NCBI GenBank assembly: GCA_963942565.1
Contig: OZ012690.1
Coordinates: 37,052,533 to 37,116,532 of the forward strand
Direction: 5' to 3'
Origin: Maea johnstoni
Lineage: Eukaryota; Annelida; Polychaeta; Spionida; Magelonidae
Length of the DNA stretch: 64,000 bases
In this document: positions 46,420 through 58,979 of the stretch, piece by piece
Position numbering within the stretch: position 1 is the stretch's first letter
Layout: each line of letters starts with the position of its first letter
Notes under the pieces: model-generated
The model's database searches: none
Told to the model about the DNA's origin: nothing
What the model saw: the letters and a program-made list of their open reading frames with translations, nothing else
Program-made: the position numbers and the translations under genes

Positions 46420-48070
46420 AAACAAGGTTGTAAAAGAGTACCCTAAAATAGGAAAAGTTAAACTAATCTTCTTAGTTTTCTGTAATTCTATTTGGTCAAA
46501 GAAATCAGCAAAACATAATCTAAAATTCATGAAATAGTTTATCAATTGTTTAAGGATATTGCCTATTTGTACTGTCATTGCATTTGACTCTTTCATTCAA
46601 ACTCTCTAAATTTTAATCTGGATATCAGTATGCTACTTAATGACAAACTAATTTCTAATAAACTCCAATAGGTAGATTGTACAATTTCTGCATTTTTTCA
46701 TTCCTGTGTGCTAGATAAATTAACGTTCTCACATGAAATTTGCCAAAAGTATTAAAAAATAAAACAGAACTCGATGAAATATACTCTCAGAAGCCCTTGA
46801 TGAAACTACAATGTATGCAACAAGACACTTACACATTCAACAATGTATCCATATGGAAGAAAACAATGCCAATGAGATTACATCAGGATAACTACTTTAT
46901 TTAAAATACAGTATTTTGTGTTAGATGGTACCCACTGGTACCTGGCCTGATAAAAATAGCTTTACTTGATTTTTCACAATTTGTAATGTTGCCAACCGTC
47001 AAGTTCTTTCGTTCCGAAATATTTCTAAAAAAGATATTGTTATTAACAGCCATATGCATAGCAGTATTTATTTATCCAAGAAGACAGAGAAAAGTTCAAA
47101 AAACAGAAGGATGTCTTGCAGGCTGCCATAGGTAAAAAGGAGGCAAGCTCACTCTCTTTCTTTTTTGTTACTTCGGTAGTGTTATTCACATTCTTGTATA
47201 TATATATATGCTTTTCCCCGATCTCATTTTTTTCTAATACGTTTTAGTTTTATGAAGAGTGAACACCCCCTAATCCGAAAGTTTAACACTTTTTGGGGGG
47301 AGAAAATCGTGAGAACCTCCTATAGTGAACACCTGTATACAAGTAGGTCACAGTCAATTGAAATGTGTTTGAGTTTTTTTATTGTCCACTCTAATTACTT
47401 CTAATTAAACTAATTTAGCCAAGTTAAGTTTGGCATCAAGATTGCCTTTTGCATTTGTGGCAGTTTGTATTGTTGCTTAATTTGGACAAGGGATCGTCAA
47501 CTGTGTGGATATGTGTAAGCACTGTGAAGTAGGATAAGTAAATGATCAAAAGCTTACCCTAACTCTAGATCTCATTCCTTTGATACAGTCATCAAAGTAT
47601 TATAGAGAATAATAATCAATATTTTGCGCCATAAAAGGTGACAGAAATCACTATTTTCCTGAGCACAAAGATTTCATTAGTCGACCTGCAATTGGTCAAG
47701 ATTATCTACAGCGAAAAACTCGGTATGAACGCTGCTTTTCCCCCGAGTAGAGAGTGTATGTAACAATAATGATTCACTGAATATAAAACTGCAACAGATA
47801 CAATACAACAAAAGCTAGAACGCTTTGATGAAAGAATACATCAAAATGTTGATTCTTATCTTAAAAACATAGATCGAGGTACCAAAATGAAAGTCACTTG
47901 TATAAGCTTCATAAAGTCTTTGCTTTGTTCCAAACATGTTCTAATAATCCTGGACCTTATTGGGTAGACAAATATGTTAACAACACGTATTGTAATTTTA
48001 AAATAAGTTACACTTTTGTGTGAGTGAAATGGAAAATGCTTAACATGGAGAATTCTATGTCTATACTTGC
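46420..48070. other. Intron, nothing recognised
   Basis: AT-rich intron. The part 47690-48060 is a diverged duplicate of 53200-53890 (flank of another ShKT exon). Confidence 0.4.
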
Positions 48071-48232
48071 TTTTACAGGTCTTGGCACATCTCTTTATGT
48101 ATCGCCAGGAACTGCAGAGGCCCCTTGCTTTGATATTCAGACAGTATTTAGTAGAGTACCGGTCAGTCACGCCAGAGGGGGTGGCAGTCGCATTTGACTG
48201 GATTGTTGTGGAGAACGTCGAAGGTCCGTTCC
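48071..48232 (-). CDS. ShKT exon 9 (162 nt), GC donor
   Basis: Acceptor TTTTGTATAG|GG, donor AAAA|GCAAGTAT. Linker shortened by six codons. Core Y-C-L-N-I-K-A-R-G-L-C-S-S-W-R-Y-I-K-R-C-A-K-T-C-K. Confidence 0.82.
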
Positions 48233-48239
48233 CTATACA

Positions 48240-49290
48240 AAAAACAAGGTTTTGAAAGGTTACACTACAGTGTCAATTATATAACCAGCTCTTCCATTTG
48301 ATATGGCTCATTAAATGCGACCAGGAAGACCTTTAAAAACTGATTTAAAAATACATACAAAGTTCTTTTTATATACAGTGATACAGGGTTTCAGCACTAA
48401 TTCTTTGTTTTTTCTTTATTTTCGAGAGCCAGTACGTTAGCAAAGGCCTGTGGCCGGACAGACCAGAGGACTGTTTCAACCACATTCCACCTTCATTGCT
48501 ACAAATATGCCGATATGCGTCTTTTGAAAAGTAATTTGTTGATTTCTATTTCAATATTTAGTTATGTTATAGTATGGGCATTGATTATGTGTTGCAGGTG
48601 ACTCTGCCTTCCCAGTTTGCAGCCACAACCTTGACCTACAGGCCTGATAATGGTTGCAAAATGTGGCCATACGGTATGCTCATAATCACATGTAAACTGT
48701 AATGAGATAACACTTACATACACGTTACATATATGCATGAAAAATGTTACCATAATAAGAAAATTACCAATAGCGCTTAATTATTGATTTAAATTCCAAA
48801 GTTATTGCTAAAAGTATTACATATGCACACACAATTTCTAGGGGACCTGGCAGGCATTACTGGGTTAAGCAGTGAGAGGAAATAGTGTAGGAAGTTATTC
48901 TTGATCTCTATTTCCATTTTCCTATATTTCCGTTGAATGGAATGAAGTGCATGCTACACTCGATAGAGGAGCCACATGAAGACAATCAAAGAGATCTGGA
49001 AGGTTGGATAAACTAATGCTGGGTGCTGCTATGGGTAAAAGGGAAGCATGGCCACTTTGGCTTCTTGGCTGTTTCTTTATGATAGTTGTAGCATGGCCTG
49101 CTCTCTTCAGCCAATCACAGGCCTCGAAAAGTGTGTTCTTATTTCCTGAAGAACACGGTTAGCTGTCTTTGTCTCACCCACACAGAGATGTCCACTGACC
49201 ACAGAGGCTTTGCCCTCTGCAGAAGTGGAGCCCCTGTGGTCACTGGACACCTACCTGTGGGTGAAACAAAAGCAGGTGAACCGTGGTCAC
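48240..49290. other. Intron with duplicated segment
   Basis: 48420-48720 matches 54790-55060 (GTTATAGTATGGGCATT ... ACCTTGACCTACAGGCCTGAT), showing that a block larger than the exon was duplicated. 49105-49145 is a fragment of hairpin A of the two-hairpin MITE. Confidence 0.5.
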
Positions 49291-49293
49291 TTG

Positions 49294-49540
<247 letters not shown>

Positions 49541-50339
49541 AACTGAAAATGGACATCATTGTAAATCTGTGTGCCTATGATATGATAAGACTACAGGGAA
49601 GGCCGTAGAGCAGGGTATTCTGTTTGATATCTACAATAGCCGAAATAAAGATCTAAACATGAATCTACCATGAGGTATGATGTGTACCCTCAGGCACTGC
49701 TCGCCCGAATATCCTACCTTCTCCATTGCTAGCTGAGAGCTCTAAACTATGTGTCCCAATAATGTCAGATAATCGAGAGATATCTGCATGTCTTCCCATC
49801 CCTTATCCTTCACTATTCCATTCCTGTACTTCGTGTGTTTTGGAGCCTACCTTTGTCTCGGCCTGAGATTGCCTGAAGGGAGCTGGCCATGCTACAAGTG
49901 AGAAAGAACTACTCGGGACCTGTTGGTTATGGTGGACCACCCTCGGTTCCCCACTCGTGCTGCACACTCGTGCGGAACCTTGGGTTTTCTACCATAAGGC
50001 CATCTTTTTTTTTCTGTTTTAGGAAGATTTTTTTCCCAAAATCAATGCGAGAGGGAGCTAAAAAAAAAAAGTAAAAAAAAAAAAAAGTGTAAAGCCGGTT
50101 ATACAAGCTTAGCCATATCTTTTTTATTGTCAGAAACACTTGTATACATTCTGTAGGGTATGAATACAGGTATCCTTTCATATGATTGGATGGTTTGCCC
50201 CAGAAATCTAAGTCTACCATGTGTTAAAACATTTGAAAACCTCCAGACTTGGTCAAGAAAGTGGGAAGAGACTCTCCACCGCAGTATCACGTTCTGCGGT
50301 CACCGCACCTACATTAACTATGGACTTCAGTCGCGGTCA

Positions 50340-51570
50340 CCTCAAACAGCTTGGGTATCGCAAATAATGCAGGTACCGCAAAGCGCGCAGGTACTGCAAT
50401 TAGTCCAGGTACCTTAGAGCGCAGGTACTGCAAATGGTGCAGGTACCGCAAAGAGCGCAGGTACTGCAAAGAGTGCGGGTGCCGCAAAGAGCATGAGTAC
50501 CTCAAAGAGCGCTGGTGCATCAAAGTGCGCCAGTACCACAAATAGCGTGATTGCCGCAAAGAGCAACAGTGCCGCAAAATAGCGGTGGTACCACAAATAG
50601 TGTTATTACCTCAAAGAGCTCGGGTGTCGCAAAGAGCTCGGGTGTCGCAAAGAGCTCGGGTACCTCATAGAGCACAGGTACCTCAAAGAGCGCCAGTGCC
50701 GCAAATAGCGCCAGTGCCGCATATAGCGTAAATACCTCAAAGAGCGCGGGTGCCTCAAAGAGCGCCAGTGTCGCAAAGAGTGTGGGTACCTCAAATAGCG
50801 CTGGTGCATTAAAGAGCGCGGGTACCTCAAAGAGCATGGGTAGCTCATAGAGTGCGGGTACCTGAAAGGGCGCCTGAGTGCGGGTGTCGCAAAGAGCGCA
50901 GGTGCCTCAAAGAGTGTCAGTGCTACAAAGAGCGCGGGTGCATCAAAGAGTGTCAGTGCTACAAATAGCGCCAGTACCGCAGGGCGTGCACATACCGTAA
51001 ATAGTGTGTGTGCCTCAAAGAGTGATGGAACTGCAGAGAGCGCCAGTACCGCAAAGAGCGCAGGTGCCTCAAAGGGTGTCAGTGCTACAAAGAGCGCGGG
51101 TGCCTCAAAGAGTGTCAGTGCTACAAAGAGCGCCAGTACCGCAGGACATGCAGGTACCGTAAATAGCGTGGGTGCTTCAAAGAGCGACGGTACCACTGAG
51201 AGCGCCACTGCCACAAAGAGCACTGGTATGCAAAGAGAGCGGGTTCGTGAAAGAGAGCGGGTGGCTCATTCAGTGCGGGTGCCGCAAAGAGCGCGGGTAC
51301 TGCAAAGAAAGCGGGTTCGTGAAAGAGAGCGGGTGGCTCATTCAGTGCGGGTGCCGCAAAGAGCGCGGGTACTGCAAAGAAAGCGGGTTCGTGAAAGAGA
51401 GCGGGTGGCTCATTCAGTGCGGGTGCCGCAAAGAGCGCGGGTACTGCAAAGAGCCCAAGTGACGCTGGGCATGCAAGTACCGCATAGAGCGTGGATACTG
51501 CAAAGAGTGCAGGCAGGTGCCGGTACCGCTGGGCGTGTCGGTAGCGCAAAGAGTGTGGGTAACCCAGAGC
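50340..51570. repeat. 18-bp minisatellite, GC-rich
   Basis: About 65 diverged copies of AAAGAGCGCGGGTACCGC. 51238-51455 contains three nearly identical 72-bp higher-order units of four 18-mers. Because 18 is a multiple of three, long frames stay open on both strands (coding repeats such as A-L-F-A-V-P); these are not supported as genes. Confidence 0.85.
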
Positions 51571-51879
51571 GTGCGGGTACCCCACAGGTTGCTGTCACTG
51601 CAACTACCTCGACCAGGTATGCGTTGGCTGCAAGTCCAAGGAGCACTAGCTGGTATAAAGAAGAAGGGCTGTAAATCTGCCCACACTAGTAGAAAGAAAA
51701 GGGGGAGCGGGTCAGTCTACTAGCTTGCCGTCAGTATCTTAGGGGGACCTCAGCCAAAGAAGATGCCATACAGATTGGCGTAATCTCTATAAGGAATCAC
51801 CCACTGCTAGACTGCTCCCCCCTCTCCTTCCCCTCCACCATCCCCCTCCCCACTCCTGGTTAGAGAACTGAGTCCCGCT

Positions 51880-52275
51880 AGGTGTAGAGCTGCACTCACC
51901 TCTCACAAACTCAAGTGGCTCGAGCAATGGGGCAGGCTCACCGAGCTCGAGCTGAAGTGGTCAACTTGTGAGCTTGTCTATGTTGGAAACACAAACGTAA
52001 TACAGAGCACCTAACACACCTTCTTTTAACTGCTTATCGTAGACATGACTTGTTTACAATCTCCAATGCATACAAGCAGTGTTGAGTGTTATACTGACCT
52101 TTGTACCTCGTCAGCACATTTTAAAATGTTAATAAATCTCCACCAATAAGTATTTATTTCTTAATAGCTGGGCTGGAAAATAAGTTGTTTTTTAACTCCG
52201 CGCGTCCGTGAGCTATGAGCTCACGAGTCAGAAGGGTGGTGAGCTCATGAGTTGATCTCCCTCAAAGAGTGCAGC
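51880..52275. mobile_element. MITE-like segment
   Basis: TAGAGCTGCACTC at the left end recurs inverted as GAGTGCAGCTCTA at the right. GAGCTC-rich short palindromes fill the inside. Non-coding. Confidence 0.45.
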
Positions 52276-52279
52276 TCTA

Positions 52280-52690
52280 GCCTGGTGTCTAGGTCTCCGT
52301 CGAAGTCTAGGTCAGGCTGTACCTCCCTGACAACATCCCGGGACCAGTTCTTGGACCGGGCCGAGGATGAGTAGGAAGGGGAGGTGGAGAGGTTTGACCC
52401 TCTCAGAACCCATCCCCCTCTCTCCAATGGAAGCCAGGAACTGCTAGGGAGTTCTTCTCTTAAGCCTGTGGTGACTATACCCAGTACGGGGGTTGTGGGA
52501 ACCCCGGCACCATGCAGGATTTCGCCCGCGCTATCTAGTACCTGCTAGTGAGTAAAGTGATAACTAAATATTGATGACCTGACTCCTATTTAGCAACACT
52601 ATGTATTTGTTTATTTTCTATTTTTCTTTTATAAAGCATGCACAAATATTGCTTTCAAGGAAATGCTTTTCAACTTTCCTTTCTTTTTTT
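52280..52690. other. GC-richer stretch, nothing recognised
   Basis: Contrasts in composition with its flanks. The minus-strand frame at 52245-52427 shows no known domain. Confidence 0.35.
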
Positions 52691-52788
52691 TTTTTCAATG
52701 AGGGGCCCAAAATCAACGAGGGATTTTTCCTAAAACAGAAAAAAAAAAACGTGGCCTAACCAATGGTCCCTCGTGTTTTTTCTATTAC

Positions 52789-53078
52789 ATAGACCCCAAG
52801 GAAGCTGTGATGTATGGGTTATACACCAGACATTCCTATGCGAGTCCGAGTAACCCTGCGGATTTTACATACACCACAGCTTCCAAAGGGGTCTATGTAG
52901 CTTGTATCACAGGCCTTATATCAACCAGAAGCCAAGAAAATCTTGGCTGAGCACTTTCGCTCAGTGCCCTATGGTATAGGCAGCTTGGAGAGCAAAGGCT
53001 CAAAAAGTGTGGATTACGTCATGTGACCCACACTTTTTGAGGCCTGTAATTGGTGGAAAGCATGCAACTGTGGTTCAA
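52789..53078 (-). mobile_element. Two-hairpin MITE unit, copy 2 (inverted)
   Basis: Hairpin B (52789-52896) followed by hairpin A (52896-53078), the reverse complement order of the copy at 26635-26922. Clearly diverged from copy 1 but aligned over its whole length except the left arm of A. Confidence 0.7.
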
Positions 53079-53377
53079 GGTAGTGTTATGTATATATGTG
53101 CAGGGTGGAAGTTCTGAATCATAGCGATTCCGATAAGTTGGGGAATGTCATGACAAGGATCATTATTTTTTTCTCATATTTCCCGTTCCTGTGTTGTGGT
53201 ATTTTTTGGAAGATACCTATATATGAACGTTGCTTAACTTTCGAGTGCATAATGTAAATATTAATGATTCACTGTACAGCAAAAGACAGAAGGTATTTGG
53301 AAAATGTTAAATCAAAATATTGATTCATATCTTAAAAAGATGCATTAATGTACTAAAATGAAAGTAATTTGTATTAA

Positions 53378-53728
53378 ATGAATGAATGAATGAATGAGGG
53401 TTAAAAGGCATATTGGCACACAGGCCATTTAGTGCCATAACGTATTACCAAAAAGTGGTCCTTTGTCATTGTTGAAGAACAATGACAAAGCATGATAATT
53501 CTAAGAGTAAAAAAGGAAAAGAGGGAGAGAAAGAGCAGAGCCTTCAGATGCAAAGAGGACCAAGGAACATATCAGATACATGGTATCCATAGACAGATCC
53601 ACAGATCCCCCTTATTTCATAAGGCGAGCAGGGTGCCACTCCAGCTCGGAACACGAGCCCGTGAGGTTCCGACACCTATTGCACACCATTGAGCAAGCCA
53701 ATAATGTGTGCCCCTTGTGGGGTTCACG
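53378..53728 (-). mobile_element. SINE-like insertion with (CATT)n tail and TSD
   Basis: On the minus strand the 351 bp end in CCCTCATTCATTCATTC. TGTATTAA flanks it on both sides (53370-53377 and 53729-53736), an 8-bp target-site duplication. The paralogous intron at about 47895-47915 has the empty site. No ORF; the head is not clearly tRNA-like. Confidence 0.75.
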
Positions 53729-53895
53729 TGTATTAACTTCATAAAGTCTTTGCTTTGTATCATTATTTTTGTATGTAAATATATACCGTATCGGCATGTC
53801 AACTATGTTAACAACACGTTTATGATTCAAAAACAAGTTTCACTTTTGTGGAACTGAAATGAAATTAACATTGATACTTCTCTGTGTATACTTGC

Positions 53896-54075
53896 CTCTA
53901 CAGGTCTTGGCACATCTCTCTTTGTATAGCCCGACAGCACAGAGGCCCCTGGCTTTGATATTCAGACAATATCTGGTGGAGTACTGGTCAGTCACGCCAG
54001 AGGGGGTGGCAGCAGTTGTGGGAACAGCAGTCACATTTGAATGGATTGTTGTGGGGAACGTAGAAGGTCCGTTTC
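53896..54075 (-). CDS. ShKT exon 8 (180 nt), GC donor
   Basis: Acceptor TTTTGTATAG|GA, donor AGAG|GCAAGTAT. Linker G-N-G-P-S-T-F-P-T-T-I-H-S-N-V-T, core Y-C-L-N-I-K-A-R-G-L-C-A-V-G-L-Y-K-E-R-C-A-K-T-C-R. Confidence 0.83.
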
Positions 54076-54334
54076 CTATACAAAAAACAAGGTTTTGAAA
54101 AGTTACACAACAGTGTCAATTATATAACCAGCTCTTCCATTTGATATGGCTCATTAAATGCGACCAAGAAGAGCTTTAGAAGCTGATTTAAAAATACATA
54201 CATTCATTTAATGAAAATGGGTTTTTAAGTTTAACCACCTTTCGTTTTGAGGCAGATCACTACTAATGGTAGTTAAAAGCACATTGCATCATGCCTGATG
54301 CGAAAATGAAATAAATTCTATAAATGTGCCGTTC

Positions 54335-54560
54335 TTGCAAAACACATTATTTGTCTTTAAAGACATCACTTGCCCCTGAATACAAATTAATTGTTCTAAA
54401 AGACAAATCAAGTGGCTATTTGTCTCTAAAGACAGTTCATATGCCTAGCAAGGAAAATGAATTACCTTTTAGAATAAATAACCATGATTTGTCATCAAAG
54501 ACAAATGATTTGTCGTTTTAAAGTCAAACGTATTGCCTTTAATAACATTTCATCTGTCTT
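54335..54560. repeat. Short-palindrome cluster, copy 3
   Basis: ATTTGTCTTTAAAGACA and variants, as at 42350 and 44225, again upstream of a GC-donor ShKT exon. Confidence 0.6.
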
Positions 54561-55379
54561 GAAAGACATACTAGTATATCTATCTCATGTGAACGCTTGT
54601 AGCGGCTTGTAAAAAGTAGCTGAATCTGAGTGCTGTGCAGTTTGACAGATTTTTAAGTGAAAACGGCCAGAAGCGCAAGGGTCAGGAACTCCGCTCGCAC
54701 TTGTTAGAAACCTCCTCCTATTATATAGTTACTAAGGACATATATTGTGAATATCTGCTAAACAGGCCCCTAATTCATTTTCCTTTCTCTTTATTTTCAG
54801 GTGGCAAAAGCCTGTGATTCTACTGAGCTGTAATTCAGCTTGAATCCTGACATACCTACAGGCAATTGCTACAATCATTCCAATGTGTAACTTTTGGATT
54901 GCTAAAGTAATTTTTCGATTGCTATTTCAATATTTTGCTATGTTATAGTATGGGCATTTATTGTGTGTTGCAGGTGACTGTGCCTTACTAAGCTGAACCT
55001 TGACCTACAGGCCTGATCATGGCTACAGAATGGGCGCATACGGTATGCTCCGAATAAAAAACTACCAAAACACTTCTTTAACTATTTTGTAAAATTATTT
55101 TGAATTACATGTACAGATTTATTGTCAAGAATATTACTGGTGCACGCGATAATTTTTAGGAACTCCGAAGTATTAATGGGTTAAGCAGTGAGAAGAAATA
55201 TTTAATCTTAATCTTAATCTCTTGTCATTTTCCTATATTTCCGGTATTCTGATTTCCTACACTGCTTACAACGTTTTAGTATCAACTCAGCCACAATATG
55301 GCATAACAATTGACGATAATCAAAATTCCAAACTCCAACGAAATATGAACAATGTGATATTAGTCGCTCAATAAATGAT

Positions 55380-55770
55380 TAAAAAAGAATTGACAAACAG
55401 ATGCGTCCTTGCATTAGCAAAAGTAAGAAACAAGATTTACAATTAGATTATCAAAGGATATGTTTTATGCTACTGTCATTAGATAAAGAAAACTTTGAAA
55501 AGAGGGATATCATTGAAGCAGATCTTTGTAATCATATAGGTATATAGTCTAACTAACTGAGAGATGTTTATTGTAGTGTTTGTAAATACTGTCAATATGA
55601 TATGTTCTTTGTTAGTCTCTTTAAAAATGCATGAATAATTCTACTGTTGGCCTTTGTCGTCAAATAATGTACTGATAAGAAAGTCAATAGTTTCAATCTT
55701 ATAGAATTATTTGACTTGAATTAAGGAAGAGAAATAGCTGTTCGCAGTCAATTAAAAGCATGAAGCGAAT
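55380..55770 (+). mobile_element. LINE 3' end fragment
   Basis: Aligns with the 3' end of the element at 44440-45340 (CTTGCATTAGC..AAGT.AGA..CAAG, GAAG..GATCTTTGTA, and the terminal AGCTGTT..CAG..AATTAAAA). More decayed and with no long frame. Confidence 0.6.
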
Positions 55771-55779
55771 ACATCTTAG

Positions 55780-56345
55780 AATAGGAGTTATTGGTGGGGT
55801 TAGATACAACAAGAGATTTCAAATAATGCTTTTATCAGAAATATATGTCTAAGAATGTCCAACCTTATTTCGGCTGTGGCTGGTGATGGAAGGGTTAATC
55901 CATTCACTTCTAGGCATACACATGGTCTGACATCGAAACAAATGTCGGGTTCAGCAATTTCTCTTCAATTAGTTTTAACATTTAACTCATCAACATACTG
56001 AGTTTATAATGTACAAGTTTATAATGTTCACTTCTAGACTATGTGTATAGTCTGCCATTGAAACAAATGTCGGGTTTAGCTATTTCACGTCAATTAGTTT
56101 TAACTCATCAACATACTGAGTTTATAATGTACAAGCTGGTGTGGACGTGTGGACGCATCCCTCCCTTGGCGTGTGAGAAAGCTACTAGTGACTAAACGGG
56201 GCTGTGGCGGTATTTGCTCTAGTTACTCCGATTTTCTTCACCATATACATCAAGCTAGTTAAGATGTAGTCTTTATGTGGCAAATAAAGTACCGATACAC
56301 CAGAGTCCCATTCCAATTATAATTAGGCTAATTCACTTCGGTCAC
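55780..56345. repeat. Intron with a direct repeat
   Basis: CACTTCTAG.C.....ATGGTCTG.CAT.GAAACAAATGTCGGGTT and ATTAGTTTTAACTCATCAACATACTGAG-like stretches occur twice (about 55905-56020 and 56030-56130). Nothing else seen. Confidence 0.45.
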
Positions 56346-56349
56346 TTAC

Positions 56350-56535
56350 CCCTCATACAGGTCTTTAAGCATGATCTGAGAATGCGGCTGTTTGAACAAA
56401 GGCCTGCCCGTTCAAACCCTTTACAAACAGTCGTTGGTAGTCGGTCTCTGGGTCCAGAGGCTGTGGATCGATTGTAGGTAATAGATGTGGCAAGTGTAAT
56501 ACGTGGTGTCGTCGGAATTGTGGTTGTGGAATATC
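56350..56535 (-). CDS. ShKT exon 7 (186 nt)
   Basis: Acceptor TTTTCTAG|GA, donor AGGG|GTAAGT, a canonical strong site. Linker Y-S-T-T-T-I-P-T-T-P-R-I-T-L-A-T-S, core V-C-K-G-F-E-R-A-G-L-C-S-N-S-R-I-L-R-S-C-L-K-T-C-M. An old, diverged copy. Confidence 0.8.
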
Positions 56536-56539
56536 CTAG

Positions 56540-57010
56540 AAAACAAAGACAGATATCAGGAAAATAAAGTATCAGGTTTGTACAGCATTTTTCCTGGTTG
56601 TAAATAGTTACAAAATAGTATTTCTGATAGACATCTTAAATTACAGAAGCTGCAATAAGATTGTACACAAGCAGGAAACGTCTTTGATCGAATTTCACCA
56701 TACATGGTCACTTCGAGTATGATTTTTGGGTATCGATTGATAACAGATTCGCTTGAAAACACTATACATATTTTCTTCAGTTTTTTATCGCAAAATCAGT
56801 TATAAACCAGGGCCATTCAAATTTTACAAAAATGGAGGAAATATCAATATGCAGGGAAGTGTATCAGTCTGTTTCTAATTTTAACTCAGTTCAAATTTGA
56901 TAAGCATTTCCTTTTGAACTTTTGTTTAAAATGAGAGAAAAGTGCATTTTTCAACTTGCGTATTCCCAAACCTTTAAACAATGTTAAAGTTTTTAATCTG
57001 AAACACCTAC
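56540..57010. other. Intron, nothing recognised
   Basis: No exon or repeat recognised. Confidence 0.4.
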
Positions 57011-57073
57011 CTACGTCGCGGAGAGCACGCTCATCCAAGCTATTATCCGGTGCAGCAGTAGTTACGACATCCT
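57011..57073 (-). CDS. Linker-only exon (63 nt)
   Basis: Acceptor TGTTTATCAG|AG and donor CGTAG|GTAGGT bound 21 codons (D-V-V-T-T-A-A-P-D-N-S-L-D-E-R-A-L-R-D-V) in the same 1-1 phase. No cysteine. Could be chance, but site quality, phase and strand agree with the array. Confidence 0.5.
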
Positions 57074-57084
57074 CTGATAAACAA

Positions 57085-57590
57085 GGAACGCATCACTATT
57101 ATAAACTCTAAAGTATTTTTTTCAATGTCCTATCAGAAGATATTCTGCCTATAATTAAACTGGAGACATATTAAAAATAATGATTGAAATGTTGTATAGA
57201 GTTTCCAAATATTTTCAAAATAACTCTGAGGTACCTTAATGGTGTAATTGCATATATTTGTCATTTTGGCATGATAGACGGAAAATGTATGTCTTTGTGA
57301 TTCCAATCGAATTCATTAATCATAAATTGACTCAATGAAGCAAAATTATGAAATACATTGATTTCCTTCGAGTATGCTAACATGATGGCTTTATACATGC
57401 ACTGTCTGTTACCATTTATTAGCAAACGAAAGAAACTTGGGACTTCCAATACAGTGTCTGCGCCTTGGATCGGCTGCAAAACTACCATCAACATTCCATT
57501 ACATCCCTTTTCTTGAAAAGGTAGGCTTCATAATCGTATTCTCTCATCATCAGTATCATCATGTATCATAATGTATCATCATCATCATCA
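57085..57590. other. Intron, nothing recognised
   Basis: AT-rich with no features. The minus-strand frame at 57261-57494 has no domain. Confidence 0.4.
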
Positions 57591-57593
57591 GAA

Positions 57594-57596
57594 GTA

Positions 57597-57654
<58 letters not shown>

Positions 57655-57767
57655 ATCTTTCGTACTGCGGCTAAGTCGTGACTAGCCAGTTGTTAAGTGG
57701 TGGAGGAAACGGCGAAACGACCACCTAATTCCAAATCTGTGGATTAGTAGTACTTAGTAGCAGTAGT

Positions 57768-57799
<32 letters not shown>

Positions 57800-57814
57800 T
57801 AGGTAGGTAGGTAG

Positions 57815-57877
<63 letters not shown>

Positions 57878-57880
57878 CAC
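57594..57880. repeat. (AGT)n and (AGC)n microsatellites
   Basis: AGT runs at 57594-57652 and 57815-57878, and AGC at 57762-57795, closing right up to the donor of the ShKT exon at 57885. A repeat fragment (GTGACTAGCCAGTTGT) lies between them. Confidence 0.9.
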
Positions 57881-57884
57881 GTAC

Positions 57885-58019
57885 CTGCACATGTCTTGGC
57901 GCAGCGATATTTCACACTAGGAATAGCACAAGAGCCTCGCTGTTTGGCCAACTGACACTGCTCGCTGCCAAGCTCGTCTGTCAACTCGGACGGTGTGGTG
58001 CGACCAGACGAAGAAGATC
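57885..58019 (-). CDS. ShKT exon 6 (135 nt)
   Basis: Acceptor CCTCCTAG|GA, donor GCAG|GTACGT. Short Ser-rich linker [15 protein letters not shown], core [20 protein letters not shown]. The donor is 6 bp from a long trinucleotide repeat. Confidence 0.83.
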
Positions 58020-58054
58020 CTAGGAGGAAGAACATTTGAAATAAATTCATTATA

Positions 58055-58204
<150 letters not shown>

Positions 58205-58424
58205 TTTATTGGCTATGATTTCCATCATAAAAGTGACATACAAAGTATACACAAAATATTTTACAAAAAGTATAAGAGAATATATACTTGTAATATGAGA
58301 ACAATCTGTCATTAGGCTAACAAAGCCATTAATACATAACTATACAAAAATATGAATGAGAAAAAGAGTAGTCCGTTGGGGTGAGCGTGTGTCATAATAC
58401 CAGGACCAGACCAGTATAGTCTGT

Positions 58425-58820
58425 CTTTTATCCTATACCTTTCCTGGATCTCACTCTATGGTTATACATCATACCAATGAAGGAGGCACCGGTTAACCAG
58501 ATATCTATCATACTAGGTGGATCAAGTCCACGGATGAGCGATCCCAAGAGCACATCAAATTTATCATTGATTGACAGATGCGAGTAATTCCCCCGACCAT
58601 CGACCAAGCGATCTACTTCAATAAACATACGGTCTCGCATCGATTGGGTCGAAGAGCAATACCGAACAAGATGTCTAACATCTTCTACATTTGAGATGTC
58701 ACAACAGTCGCACCACCTATTGGATGGGGTTAGGTTCTTCAGCCTAACATCATCTGACTTGAGTAGACTACAGCGGCATAGTAACTTAGCCATAATCTCG
58801 CAAATACCCATCTGGTCTGG
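58425..58820 (-). mobile_element. LINE 3' fragment, minus strand
   Basis: The frame codes a region like the zinc-binding C-terminus of non-LTR retrotransposon reverse transcriptases: W-C-D-C-C-D ... [11 protein letters not shown], then R-D-R-M-F-I-E-V-D. Different family from the fragment at 44440. Its 5' side is cut off by a (TA)n tract. Confidence 0.65.
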
Positions 58821-58821
58821 A

Positions 58822-58974
<153 letters not shown>

Positions 58975-58979
58975 AGCGG

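Larger units (their letters stand above)
49996..52757. mobile_element. Possible element enclosing an 18-bp minisatellite
   Basis: Both ends carry AGGCCA-T(n)-CTGTTTTAGGAA in opposite orientations (49996-50035 and about 52715-52757). Another copy of the left end followed by the same minisatellite starts at 63651. Between the ends are the minisatellite (50340-51570) and a MITE-like segment (51880-52275). No ORF of a known transposase. Borders are tentative. Confidence 0.4.

Noticed and set aside
50340-51570. CRISPR-like repeat array
   Set aside because: Units are contiguous 18-mers with no spacers, in a eukaryotic intron.
50606-51674. Long open frames (205 and 222 codons) on both strands
   Set aside because: They lie wholly in the 18-bp minisatellite, whose unit length is a multiple of three, so frames stay open by construction; no start, domain or splice support.
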